From assembly GCA_965205955.1 (NCBI GenBank), contig OZ242192.1, positions 2,046,001 through 2,110,000 on the forward strand: a stretch of DNA of 64,000 nt, written 5' to 3'. Made by a program: the position numbers and the translations under genes. This document shows positions 35,109 through 43,644 of the stretch, piece by piece. Position 1 is the first letter of the stretch, and the number at the start of each line of letters is the position of its first letter. The notes beneath the pieces were generated by a model. The model was not told where the DNA came from. It saw only the letters and a program-made list of their open reading frames with translations, and did not search any database. The stretch comes from G965202915 sp965205955. GTDB lineage: Bacteria > Pseudomonadota > Gammaproteobacteria > Eutrophobiales > Eutrophobiaceae.

Positions 35109-35225
35109 ATGACACAGGAAGGGGGGAAGGATCATCTCTCGCATTATGATGCAGACCGCTACGGGTTTGTGAAGGTTTTACCATTAAAAGTTAAATCAAT
35201 GGGGAGCACACAATGGAAACACTAA
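35109..35225 (+). CDS. Possible 38-codon leader ORF overlapping the symporter start
   Basis: An ATG at 35109 opens a 38-codon frame that ends at 35225, 13 bases inside the symporter gene in another frame. The initiation signal (AAGAG) is weak and I recognise no family. Because it ends across the downstream start codon it could couple translation; it could equally be chance. Confidence 0.25.
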   Translation: MTQEGGKDHLSHYDADRYGFVKVLPLKVKSMGSTQWKH

Positions 35226-36610
35226 ATTTATACATTGACAAGATTAATGCCTTTGCCTGGGGACCGCCCATGCTCGGCATGTTGGGCGTAACAGGTTTAT
35301 TGCTTACGCTTGGGCTGGCATTCATGCCATGGCGCAAGGTGGGATATGGTTTCAGATTGTTGTTTTCCAAGGAGCCGGACGAGGGAGAGGGTGAGGTAAA
35401 ACCTTTTAATGCCTTGATGACGGCGCTGTCGGCCACGGTCGGCACGGGTAATATCGCCGGGGTTGCGACGGCTATAGCGCTCGGCGGACCCGGCGCAATT
35501 TTTTATATGTGGCTCATCGCCCTGTTCGGCATGGCCACTAAATATGCGGAAGCCGTCTGCGCGGTACGCTACCGCGAGGTGGATGCCGAAGGAAAATACG
35601 TGGGCGGGCCGATGTACTACCTGCGCAATGGCGTGGGAGAATTTGCCCCGGAATTGGGCAAATGGCTGGGGCTGGCCTTCGCGGTGTTCGGAGCGATAGC
35701 GGCTTTCGGCATCGGCAATGCGGTGCAGATTAACTCGATGGGAGTGGCATTGGAGCAGAGCTTCAGTATACCGACGCAGGCAACCGGCATTGTCATCGCC
35801 GTGCTGGTCGGCTTTGTCATCCTTGGCGGCATCAGACGCATCGGTGAGGTGGCCGGCAAGCTGGTTCCGGCGATGATCGTGCTTTATGTTAGCGGAGCGC
35901 TGATCGTGATTCTTCTCAATATTACCAAGGTTCCGGAGGCATTTGGCTTGATATTCAAATATGCCTTTAACCCGGCGGCGGCAACCGGCGGTTTTGCCGG
36001 AGCGGCCGTTGCGGCAGCGATACGCTTCGGTGTTGCCCGCGGAGTATTCTCCAATGAGTCCGGTCTGGGTTCAGCGGCGATCGCGCATGCGGCGGCCAAA
36101 ACCAACAATCCGGTCAAGCAGGGCATTATCGCAATGCTGGGTACCTTTATAGACACGCTGATTGTCTGCACCATGACGGCGCTGGTAATCATCACCTCAG
36201 GGGCGTGGACGGAAACGGGCGCCGACGGGAACGGCCTCACGGGTGCGGTGCTGACCTCTACGGCCTTCCAGAATTCCATCCCGGGGGGACAATATATTGT
36301 ATCTATCGCGCTGGTGGTATTCGCATTCACCACCATTCTCGGCTGGTCTTATTACGGCGAGCGATGCTGGCAGTATTTGTTCAAAGAAAAGAGTCTGATT
36401 ATTTATCGTATTATGTGGGTGATAGCGATATTGACCTTTGCCAACGTAAAGGTAGGTTTTGTCTGGAACCTGTCGGATACTCTTAACGGTTTGATGGCGG
36501 TGCCGAATTTGATTGGTCTACTGCTGCTTGCACCGATGGTATTCAAGGTAACCCGCGAACACTTCGATGCGGAGAAGTTGGCCGCTCAAACAGAAGCGTC
36601 CGCGTCATAG
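35213..36610 (+). CDS. Sodium:alanine/glycine symporter family protein (AGCS)
   Basis: 465 residues with about ten membrane segments. Family signatures are the sodium-site region FNALMTALSATVGTGNIAGV, GGPGAIFYMWLIALFGMATK and GGPMYYLRNG, then FSNESGLGSAAIAHAAAKT. It imports a small neutral amino acid with Na+ across the inner membrane. Position directly after gcvTHP makes glycine a sensible guess, but the sequence does not prove it. A porin gene follows 28 bases later. Confidence 0.94.
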   Translation: METLNLYIDKINAFAWGPPMLGMLGVTGLLLTLGLAFMPWRKVGYGFRLLFSKEPDEGEGEVKPFNALMTALSATVGTGNIAGVATAIALGGPGAIFYMWLIALFGMATKYAEAVCAVRYREVDAEGKYVGGPMYYLRNGVGEFAPELGKWLGLAFAVFGAIAAFGIGNAVQINSMGVALEQSFSIPTQATGIVIAVLVGFVILGGIRRIGEVAGKLVPAMIVLYVSGALIVILLNITKVPEAFGLIFKYAFNPAAATGGFAGAAVAAAIRFGVARGVFSNESGLGSAAIAHAAAKTNNPVKQGIIAMLGTFIDTLIVCTMTALVIITSGAWTETGADGNGLTGAVLTSTAFQNSIPGGQYIVSIALVVFAFTTILGWSYYGERCWQYLFKEKSLIIYRIMWVIAILTFANVKVGFVWNLSDTLNGLMAVPNLIGLLLLAPMVFKVTREHFDAEKLAAQTEASAS

Positions 36611-36638
36611 GAACTAACACTTAATCACTGGGGGTAAT

Positions 36639-37922
36639 ATGGAAATGGCAAACAAATTGAAAAAACTAACAATCCTGAAGGGGGCTCTCATCGCCTTGCT
36701 GCTAGGTCCTATCGGGGCGGGCGCCGCCACGGTCGGGGAGCTGGAGAGGCGAATCGAAAGACTGGAACGCGCTCTGGAGCAGGCTCAGGAGGAGCGGAAA
36801 GAAATAGTCAAGCAGGTGGAGGAGGTGCCCGCAGCCAAGCAGGACGATGTGAACGTCTCCCTCTATGGCAGGTTCTGGCCGCGCGTAACGTACCGTGATG
36901 AGGACAGTTCAAGCCTCGATATTACCGATGCGCTGTCGCGTGTCGGGATCAAGGCCGACTCCAAGGTGTATGACGGCCTGACCGCGGTGTTGCATGGCGA
37001 ATGGGACGTGGATATAGAGGACGACTCTCGGTTCGCCGACGCCCGCCTGGCCTATACCGGCCTGAAGAGCGACAATTGGGGTACTATCCTGATCGGCCAG
37101 CAATGGGACCCGCATTTCAATATCACTGCGGAGGTTACCGATATTTACTACCATCGTAACAGTCCGTTTGGCTACGATGAAGGGCCGGGACCGTTCCGTA
37201 CCGATAACCTGATCCGGTATGCCCACAGTGTAGGCGCATGGAAATGGGATATTGGCATACAGGTCAACGGCAATGCCGATGGCGGCAATGGCGGTGGGAC
37301 TAATAATAATAGGGCTCCTGAAGGATCTTCCGACACAAGCTTCACCGCCGGCACTACTACTACTACTACAATAGGTTTTGAAGAAGAAGACAATGTTGAT
37401 GCCGCCTCTATCGGTGTGGGCTACGATTTTGGCAATGCCTATCTGGGCATAAGCTATCTGGTACAGAGTCTGCATGATTTCCGCATAACCAGAGCAGTTA
37501 CTCCTAGTGGCGGTCCTACTACTACTACCATTGCGAGGGATGATGTTGAGCGTACTTATCTCGGGATCGGCGGCAGTTGGAAACCATACGATGGCCTGTA
37601 TCTGGCCTTCACCTACCAGGACATTGAGAGTGAACAGATCCGCGGTTCTGACCTGGATCAGGACACGATAGACCTGCTGGCCTCCTGGGATCTGGGCAAT
37701 GACTATAACCTGATCACCGGCTATTTTTCACACGATGATGACGACCAAGGCAACGAGGTGGACGGTCTGAATGTTACCCTGATCAAGAAATTGAACGACA
37801 ACAGCAAGTGGTTCGCCGAATGGGTGAACTTCAGTTTTGACGAAGACAGGGCATCGGGGGAGGACGACATCAACACCTTCAGCCTCGGCTTTCGCTACGA
37901 CTTCAACGCACTCCTGTTTTAA
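36639..37922 (+). CDS. Outer-membrane porin with N-terminal coiled coil
   Basis: 427 residues. A signal peptide is followed by a heptad-type helix (LERRIERLERALEQAQEERK), as in porins anchored to peptidoglycan, then a beta barrel beginning VSLYGRFWPRVTYRD and ending in FNALLF with a terminal Phe. Two predicted surface loops carry Thr runs coded by ACT triplets (37353-37370 and 37518-37529). It probably forms a general diffusion pore. Close placement behind the symporter suggests cotranscription and a shared uptake role. Confidence 0.88.
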   Translation: MEMANKLKKLTILKGALIALLLGPIGAGAATVGELERRIERLERALEQAQEERKEIVKQVEEVPAAKQDDVNVSLYGRFWPRVTYRDEDSSSLDITDALSRVGIKADSKVYDGLTAVLHGEWDVDIEDDSRFADARLAYTGLKSDNWGTILIGQQWDPHFNITAEVTDIYYHRNSPFGYDEGPGPFRTDNLIRYAHSVGAWKWDIGIQVNGNADGGNGGGTNNNRAPEGSSDTSFTAGTTTTTTIGFEEEDNVDAASIGVGYDFGNAYLGISYLVQSLHDFRITRAVTPSGGPTTTTIARDDVERTYLGIGGSWKPYDGLYLAFTYQDIESEQIRGSDLDQDTIDLLASWDLGNDYNLITGYFSHDDDDQGNEVDGLNVTLIKKLNDNSKWFAEWVNFSFDEDRASGEDDINTFSLGFRYDFNALLF

Positions 37923-38230
37923 TTTTTGACCCGAATAAGGGGCTTGACAACGGCGAAGTGCTAAGGCGCGTCGTCGTTTTTTTTTCCGCCAACAGGAATA
38001 CAAATCCTTATTCCCGGAGGCGCCATACCTCAGAGGAACTGCCCGAATCGGCGGATTGCGCCGGTATCCGGCGCCCCGGAATCAGCCTGAGCGCCCGGTT
38101 ATCCGGTTCTTTCTATAGATATCCATCCTGTCTTCAAAAATCTGTATCAAGGCAGCGGTTGATTTAATTTGTATACGCACTACACTTGATTTATATTTGT
38201 TATATAGATACAGGAACAGGTATTAGATAA
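37923..38230. other. Intergenic region between porin and LysM-like gene
   Basis: 308 bases. A probable terminator for the porin transcript lies at its start (37946-37985). The rest has no convincing gene, and the last 60 bases are AT-rich, where a promoter for the next gene would be expected. Confidence 0.5.
37946..37985 (+). terminator. Probable rho-independent terminator after the porin gene
   Basis: GACAACG (37946-37952) can pair with CGTCGTC (37969-37975) with one mismatch, followed by G and a run of nine T. The stem is moderate and the loop long, so confidence is limited. Confidence 0.55.
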
Positions 38231-39310
38231 ATGCAACGTGTAATCATTATTTTGGCCCTTGTCATTGCGGTGGCAATTGGCGCCTATCTTGTTAGCGGCG
38301 ACAGACCGGATACATCGACGGGCACAACCGGCAACATTGCTTCTGAGCAGGATAACGGCAAGCCTCTTGAACAGGAGGCGAAGGAGCATGTGGCGGGTTT
38401 AACGGACGACACTACTGGAACCATCGATATCGGATCCGCCGATGGTTTTGTGTCCGGCGATCAGTCCCTGTCCTTGAATCAGGGCCAGAAGCCTGAATCA
38501 ACCAGCATTGGTGAGTTGGCGGCCGATGACTCATTATCGCCGGACAGCCCGGTAACCCTGGTGCGTGAAAATCAACAAATCGAGGTGGTTTCCCTGGCGT
38601 CATTGATGGAACAGACAAAGAGACCTCCCAATCCCTGTATTGAAGAAAGTGTACCGGAAGAAGAGCAGACAGAAGTCAATCTGGAGAAGAAGATACGGGT
38701 TTTTGAAAATGGCCAGGTGATTGAAGTACCCCTGTCGGAATTGATCGCCAAATATAATAATAATCTCGAGCAGGAAATTTCCGTGGTTACCGAGGTTGAG
38801 CACCACGAGGTCACCACGAAGGAAGGTATTATACAGCACTCCGGACTGGATAAGGATCAGGAGATCAAGGTCATCAAGCAGCGTTATGGACCGGAAACGG
38901 CGACCATCGATGAGTTATTGGGGGGTGAGAAGTTTGAAGAAGACAACAGGATCTATTATGTGCGCAATGTCCAGACCGCCGATGCCCAGGGGATCTGGGG
39001 CATTATCCACGATGGATTGGTAAAGAATTTTGCCTGTGGCATTGCCCTGAAACGGGGTGAGGGTATCAAGAAATATCAGGTGGACATTCCAACGAATTCC
39101 GATGAATTGCAACAGGATAGTTCCAGTTCTTTTCTTGGCCAGATGATCGATAAAAAGACTGCCGAATCTCATGTTTATAATCGTGATAAAGGCAAAATGG
39201 GAGCGGATCCGAATATAGTCTATCCCGAGCAGGAGATCGTCATCGTCGGCTTCATGCCTGAAGAATTGGTAGCAATATACCAGCATTTTGTGGGACGGGC
39301 GGCAGACTGA
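38231..39310 (+). CDS. Membrane-anchored protein with LysM-like C-terminal region
   Basis: 359 residues. An N-terminal signal anchor (VIIILALVIAVAIGAYLVSG) precedes a long acidic, probably disordered part with repeated short motifs such as EVVSLASLM, EVPLSELIA and TIDELLGG. The C-terminal part (TADAQGIWGIIHDGLVKN, then MGADPNIVYPEQEIVIV) resembles the start and end of a LysM module (xxGIWxI...YPxQxI). I do not recognise a named family. It likely lies in the periplasm attached to the inner membrane. The 4-residue pattern preceding SL/EL may be degenerate repeats of one module. Its stop lies just before the likely pgi start. Confidence 0.7.
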   Translation: MQRVIIILALVIAVAIGAYLVSGDRPDTSTGTTGNIASEQDNGKPLEQEAKEHVAGLTDDTTGTIDIGSADGFVSGDQSLSLNQGQKPESTSIGELAADDSLSPDSPVTLVRENQQIEVVSLASLMEQTKRPPNPCIEESVPEEEQTEVNLEKKIRVFENGQVIEVPLSELIAKYNNNLEQEISVVTEVEHHEVTTKEGIIQHSGLDKDQEIKVIKQRYGPETATIDELLGGEKFEEDNRIYYVRNVQTADAQGIWGIIHDGLVKNFACGIALKRGEGIKKYQVDIPTNSDELQQDSSSSFLGQMIDKKTAESHVYNRDKGKMGADPNIVYPEQEIVIVGFMPEELVAIYQHFVGRAAD

Positions 39311-39402
39311 TCCACGGTACCGGGGATAGGGAAATAGCCTCGAATAGTGAAGAGTCCCTGCAGGCTCTGCAGGATCATTATGAGTATATCAATGCTCTGC
39401 AT

Positions 39403-40920
39403 ATGCGGGACATGTTCCGTGATGATCCGGGACGGGCGGATGATTTCAGCATCGGTTTGAATGATCTGTATATCGATTTTTCCAAAAATAGAATTACTAA
39501 AAAAACCCTGGAATTGCTGCTGGCATTTGCCGATTCAAAAGACCTCAATGCAAAGATACATGGTCTGTTTTCGGGTGAACATGTTAATTCGACTGAAAAC
39601 AGGCCGGCACTGCATACGGCTCTGAGAGACTCCACCGATATTGGTCTGAAGACAGGAAAGCAATATCTATACCCACAGATTAACACCGAGCTCGAGAAGA
39701 TAAAGGTATTCGTCTCCGAGTTGGAAAGCGGGAAAGTACGGGGGTATTCGAACAAGCCGATAAACACGGTGGTAAATGTCGGCATGGGCGGTTCCGATAC
39801 AGGGGGGCGGCTGGCGGTCAATGCCCTGCAAAAGTATCGAAAATCGGATATCGATGTTTTATTTATTTTCAATATCGATCCGGTTGTGTTGGAGGAATTA
39901 TTCAAAAAAATCGATCCGGAAACCACCCTGTTTATTATCTGCTCGAAGTCTTTTTTAACCGGCGAAACGCTGCAAAATGCAGTGACTATACGATCCTGGC
40001 TTGAACAAAATGGCTGCACGGATATGCAAAGGCATTTTGCCGCCGTGACCGCAAATACCGGCAAGGCGGGCGAATTTGGCATAAATGAAAATAATATATT
40101 CAAGATATGGGAGTGGGTAGGCGGACGTTATTCGATCTGGTCTGCGGCCGGACTGGCGGTTGCTATCTTCATCGGCTATAAAAATTTTCGGGATTTGCTG
40201 GCGGGCGCTGAAAAAATGGATCGACATTTCCGGGAGGCCCCGCTGCACAGGAATGTCCCGGTTATTCTTGCTTTACTGGATTTCTGGTATGCCAATTTCT
40301 TCCATGCAGGCACCCATGCATTTATTCCCTACGATGCCTCCCTGTCTCTATTGCCCGAATACCTGGCGCAATTAATTATGGAGAGCAATGGCAAAACTGC
40401 GACGCATGGGGGGGGGCAGGCTGCGACTACTTCACCCGTTGTCTGGGGGGAAACAGGCGCCAATGCGCAGCATAGTTTTTTTCAATTATTGCATCAGGGG
40501 TCACAGATTGTCCCGGTGGATTTTCTGTTTCCGCTAAGACAGCGCGGGGACAAGCTGCATCACAATCTGTTGATAGCGAACTGTATTGCCCAGTCTCAAG
40601 CATTAATGCAGGGGAAAGAAAGCGCTGAGACCTATAAATCATTGCCCGGCAACAAGCCCAGTACCATGATTTGCTACAAAAAACTAACGCCGATGTCTCT
40701 GGGAAAGCTGCTTGCATTATTTGAACACCGAACCTTCGTCCAGGGAGTGCTGTGGGATATCAATTCGTTTGACCAATGGGGGGTAGAGCTTGGGAAAAAG
40801 GTGGCGGCGGATGTTTTTTCGACTATTACCGGCAACCTGCCGGTCGATGGTTTTGATTCCTCTACTGCAAAATTATTGCGACTTTACAAAAAAGACAATA
40901 AATCAGACCAGCCTTATTGA
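39403..40920 (+). CDS. pgi: Glucose-6-phosphate isomerase (start codon uncertain)
   Basis: 505 residues from the first conventional start, ATG at 39403. It interconverts glucose-6-phosphate and fructose-6-phosphate. Signatures are NVGMGGSDTGGRLAVNAL, SKSFLTGETLQNA, GGRYSIWSAAGLAVAI, SNGKTATHGG and FDQWGVELGKKVA. Family-like sequence (SLQALQDHYEYINALHMRDMF) clearly begins upstream, yet from the frame-opening stop at 39259 to 39403 there is no ATG, GTG or TTG. An ATA at 39334 gives the expected N-terminal length. Its 3' end overlaps the convergent kinase gene by 7 bases. Confidence 0.95.
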   Translation: MRDMFRDDPGRADDFSIGLNDLYIDFSKNRITKKTLELLLAFADSKDLNAKIHGLFSGEHVNSTENRPALHTALRDSTDIGLKTGKQYLYPQINTELEKIKVFVSELESGKVRGYSNKPINTVVNVGMGGSDTGGRLAVNALQKYRKSDIDVLFIFNIDPVVLEELFKKIDPETTLFIICSKSFLTGETLQNAVTIRSWLEQNGCTDMQRHFAAVTANTGKAGEFGINENNIFKIWEWVGGRYSIWSAAGLAVAIFIGYKNFRDLLAGAEKMDRHFREAPLHRNVPVILALLDFWYANFFHAGTHAFIPYDASLSLLPEYLAQLIMESNGKTATHGGGQAATTSPVVWGETGANAQHSFFQLLHQGSQIVPVDFLFPLRQRGDKLHHNLLIANCIAQSQALMQGKESAETYKSLPGNKPSTMICYKKLTPMSLGKLLALFEHRTFVQGVLWDINSFDQWGVELGKKVAADVFSTITGNLPVDGFDSSTAKLLRLYKKDNKSDQPY

Positions 40921-42212
40921 TCGGGGCGGTCTCTGGAAACATACATTGCGGTAGTATTGGAAAGCCGTTTCACCAATTCTCTAAGAAAGGTCTTGCTGAA
41001 ATGCAACTGGGACTCGGTCGATAATTGTTCTATCGCCGCCGCTTTGATTTTCATCAGACTGACCTCATGCCCGGCTATAATCGTCGCGGTTCGTTTGGAT
41101 TTCATTAAATAACCCATTTCGCCAAAACAATCGCCTTCAGCCAAGGTCGCGATTAACACTTTATCTTTGTACACTTCGACGTTCCCGGAAACGATAATGT
41201 AGAATGCGTCATCGATATCTCCTTCTACGAGGATCTCTTCGCCTGTTTCAAACCTCTGCCAAACGCAAGAGCGAATTATCTCGCGAATTTCAGATTCCGG
41301 AAAATTATTGAAAAATTCCAGATCCTTGACCAGTTCAAATTTTTCCCGTGACTTCAAATTGTGCTTCAGCGCTGTCAGACAGTCAAAGGCAAGACTTAAA
41401 TCTGCGGCTATATCGAGCCCCATTTTGTATCTTTGCCGCGGATCTTTCTGCAGCGCCCGAAAAACAATTGTTTCGAGTATCTCGGGTATATCAGTCTGAT
41501 GCGAGCGCAAACTCGGCGGTTGTTTGTTGCTAATATCATGCATCAAGCGCGAGAAATCCTCGGAGGGAAACGGATGCCTGCCGGTCAGCATTTCATACAT
41601 CACCACACCCAGCGAAAACAGATCCGTCTGGATTGTGATCTCGTTTTCCCGCACCTGTTCGGGTGACATATAACGGGGTGTTCCGGTTAAACCCTCTATA
41701 ACGGGATTGCCTGCATCCGGGGACATCAAAGATGCGATGCCAAAATCACTGATTTTTATATCCATATCATCCGTGATAAGAATATTGCTCGGTTTGATAT
41801 CGCGGTGAACGACGCCGCTGCGGTGGGCATGATCCAGGGCTTTGGCGCATTTAAAGATGATCTTGATAACCTCTTCGCGGGAAAATAAATTTTCAGGCGT
41901 ACAATAGGACTTGAGGGTTTTTGCACTTTTGATCAATTCCATAACAATATAACAGGCCTCACCATCAGTGCCAGCATCAAATATCTTCATAATATTGGGA
42001 TGCTTCAGCTTCCCGGCAGTATGCAGTTCGTTAAAGAATGCTTTTCGATAGTCATCGACAAATTCGCCGTCTGTCAGCGTACTGGACAAGGACACTTTTA
42101 CGGCTACTTCGGAATCGGTAAAAGGATCATGGCCGGAATAGACCACACCCATGCCGCCCTTGCCTATTCGTTCCTTGATTTCGTATTTGCCAATTTTTTC
42201 CGGTATCGACAT
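40914..42212 (-). CDS. Ser/Thr protein kinase with C-terminal cyclic nucleotide-binding domain
   Basis: 432 residues. The kinase domain (about 8-280) is complete: glycine loop GKGGMGVVYSG, Lys39, Glu62, HRDIKPSN with catalytic Asp138, DFG at 156-158 and SPEQ. The CNB domain (about 295-420) has a full phosphate-binding cassette, FGEMG at 363-367 and Arg374-Thr-Ala. There is no membrane segment, so it is a soluble kinase that could be regulated by cyclic nucleotide, like eukaryotic PKG but with domain order reversed. No obvious substrate gene is nearby. Confidence 0.94.
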   Translation of the reverse strand: MSIPEKIGKYEIKERIGKGGMGVVYSGHDPFTDSEVAVKVSLSSTLTDGEFVDDYRKAFFNELHTAGKLKHPNIMKIFDAGTDGEACYIVMELIKSAKTLKSYCTPENLFSREEVIKIIFKCAKALDHAHRSGVVHRDIKPSNILITDDMDIKISDFGIASLMSPDAGNPVIEGLTGTPRYMSPEQVRENEITIQTDLFSLGVVMYEMLTGRHPFPSEDFSRLMHDISNKQPPSLRSHQTDIPEILETIVFRALQKDPRQRYKMGLDIAADLSLAFDCLTALKHNLKSREKFELVKDLEFFNNFPESEIREIIRSCVWQRFETGEEILVEGDIDDAFYIIVSGNVEVYKDKVLIATLAEGDCFGEMGYLMKSKRTATIIAGHEVSLMKIKAAAIEQLSTESQLHFSKTFLRELVKRLSNTTAMYVSRDRPDQ

Positions 42213-42504
42213 GATGTTACTATGGCAAGCCGGCTTGATTCATTGGATTGGACCAAATTGATATGGTCAAGCCACATGCCAAAAAATGTTGAGATGATTG
42301 AATATCGCTATAAATACTTACTGTTGCTTTACTCCGAATAATTACATTGAGACAGTGCAATTCACCTTCGAGAAACGAAAAATTATTATTTAATACAATT
42401 GTGCTGATGAATGCGACATATACTATAGATTATAGGTATTTTACTCATAAATCCTGTAGATGGAAAGCCATGATTCCGCCGATTGCGCCATATAACAGCT
42501 TGCA

Positions 42505-43590
42505 ATGCCCAGGCAGATCCTGCTGAATCCCGGCCCGGTTGTTCTAAGTCGCGGAGTGCGCACTGCGATGTTGCGTCCCGATCTGTGTCATAAGGAACCG
42601 GAATTTGTCGAACTGCAAGACCGTATAAGACAAGGTTTGCTTGAGGTGTACCGGCTATCTTCCGGCGAATGGGCAAGTATTTTAATTACCGGGTCCGGCA
42701 CTGCGGCAATGGAAGGCATGCTGACCAGTTTTGTCCCTGCACATGGCAAGGCGCTGATTATAGAGAACGGCGCTTACGGTGAGCGTTTATCCAGAATAGC
42801 CGATATTCATAATATCAATTATCTCGCTCTTCACCATGAGTGGGGGGCGGAAATCGATATGGGAAAACTGGAAAGCGAACTGCAATATCACAGGGAAATA
42901 ACGCATGTCGCACTTGTCCAGCATGAAACCACTACCGGACGCCTGAATAAGCTGGAGGAAATCGCCGGGTTATGCCGGCGCTTCAATGCTTCAATACTGC
43001 TGGATGGGATCAGCAGTTTCGGGGCGGAAGAAATCAAATTTGAAGAATGGAATATTGCCGCCTGCGCCGCTACTGCCAATAAATGCGTACACGGGGCGGC
43101 GGGAGTGTCTTTTGTTATAGGCAACCGGCAGGCGCTGCGGGAAATGGCCGGCACATCCGCGCGAACCCTCTATCTTGATCTTTCAAAATATCTGGAAAAT
43201 CAGGACGCGGGGGACACGATATTCACCCAGCCGGCGCATACTTTTTACGCTTTATCCGAAGCGCTGAATGAATTACACCAGGCGGGCGGCTGGAAGGCCC
43301 GAAATAAAGAGTATTGGCAAAGAATGAATATTGTGCGCAATGGATTTGAGCAGCTCGGTGTCAAGGCATTCATGGAGAAACAGGAATGTTCCTGCGTCCT
43401 CAATGCGTTTTATCTGCCGGAGGGGATAAGCTATGCAAGGCTGCATGATGGTTTGAAGAAAAACGGCTTCATTACCTATACCCGGCAGGCCGAACCGACA
43501 AGGTCACTGTTCCGCATTGCGTGCATGGGTGAGCTTTCTGCTCAGGATATGGAGCGGTTGATTGCAGTGGCGGCAAAGTTTATTAGCTAG
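42505..43590 (+). CDS. Class V PLP aminotransferase, 2-aminoethylphosphonate transaminase-like
   Basis: 361 residues. The N-terminus ILLNPGPVVLSRGVRTAM, the motif ITGSGTAAMEGM, VQHETTTGRLN and the PLP Lys193 in ATANKCVHGAAGVSF match the PhnW/serine-glyoxylate aminotransferase group. It could use aminoethylphosphonate, serine or alanine as amino donor. No phosphonate genes are near, so the PhnW name is not assigned. It has no strong ribosome-binding site. It converges with dxs. Confidence 0.88.
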   Translation: MPRQILLNPGPVVLSRGVRTAMLRPDLCHKEPEFVELQDRIRQGLLEVYRLSSGEWASILITGSGTAAMEGMLTSFVPAHGKALIIENGAYGERLSRIADIHNINYLALHHEWGAEIDMGKLESELQYHREITHVALVQHETTTGRLNKLEEIAGLCRRFNASILLDGISSFGAEEIKFEEWNIAACAATANKCVHGAAGVSFVIGNRQALREMAGTSARTLYLDLSKYLENQDAGDTIFTQPAHTFYALSEALNELHQAGGWKARNKEYWQRMNIVRNGFEQLGVKAFMEKQECSCVLNAFYLPEGISYARLHDGLKKNGFITYTRQAEPTRSLFRIACMGELSAQDMERLIAVAAKFIS

Positions 43591-43644
43591 TTTTTTTAAC
43601 CGGCAAGGCCAGAATTTGGCAGTGGGCAAGGCGCCGATTTTTTC

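Noticed and set aside
43591..43644. Terminator between the aminotransferase gene and dxs
   Set aside because: T-runs are present but I could not draw a stable stem next to them.
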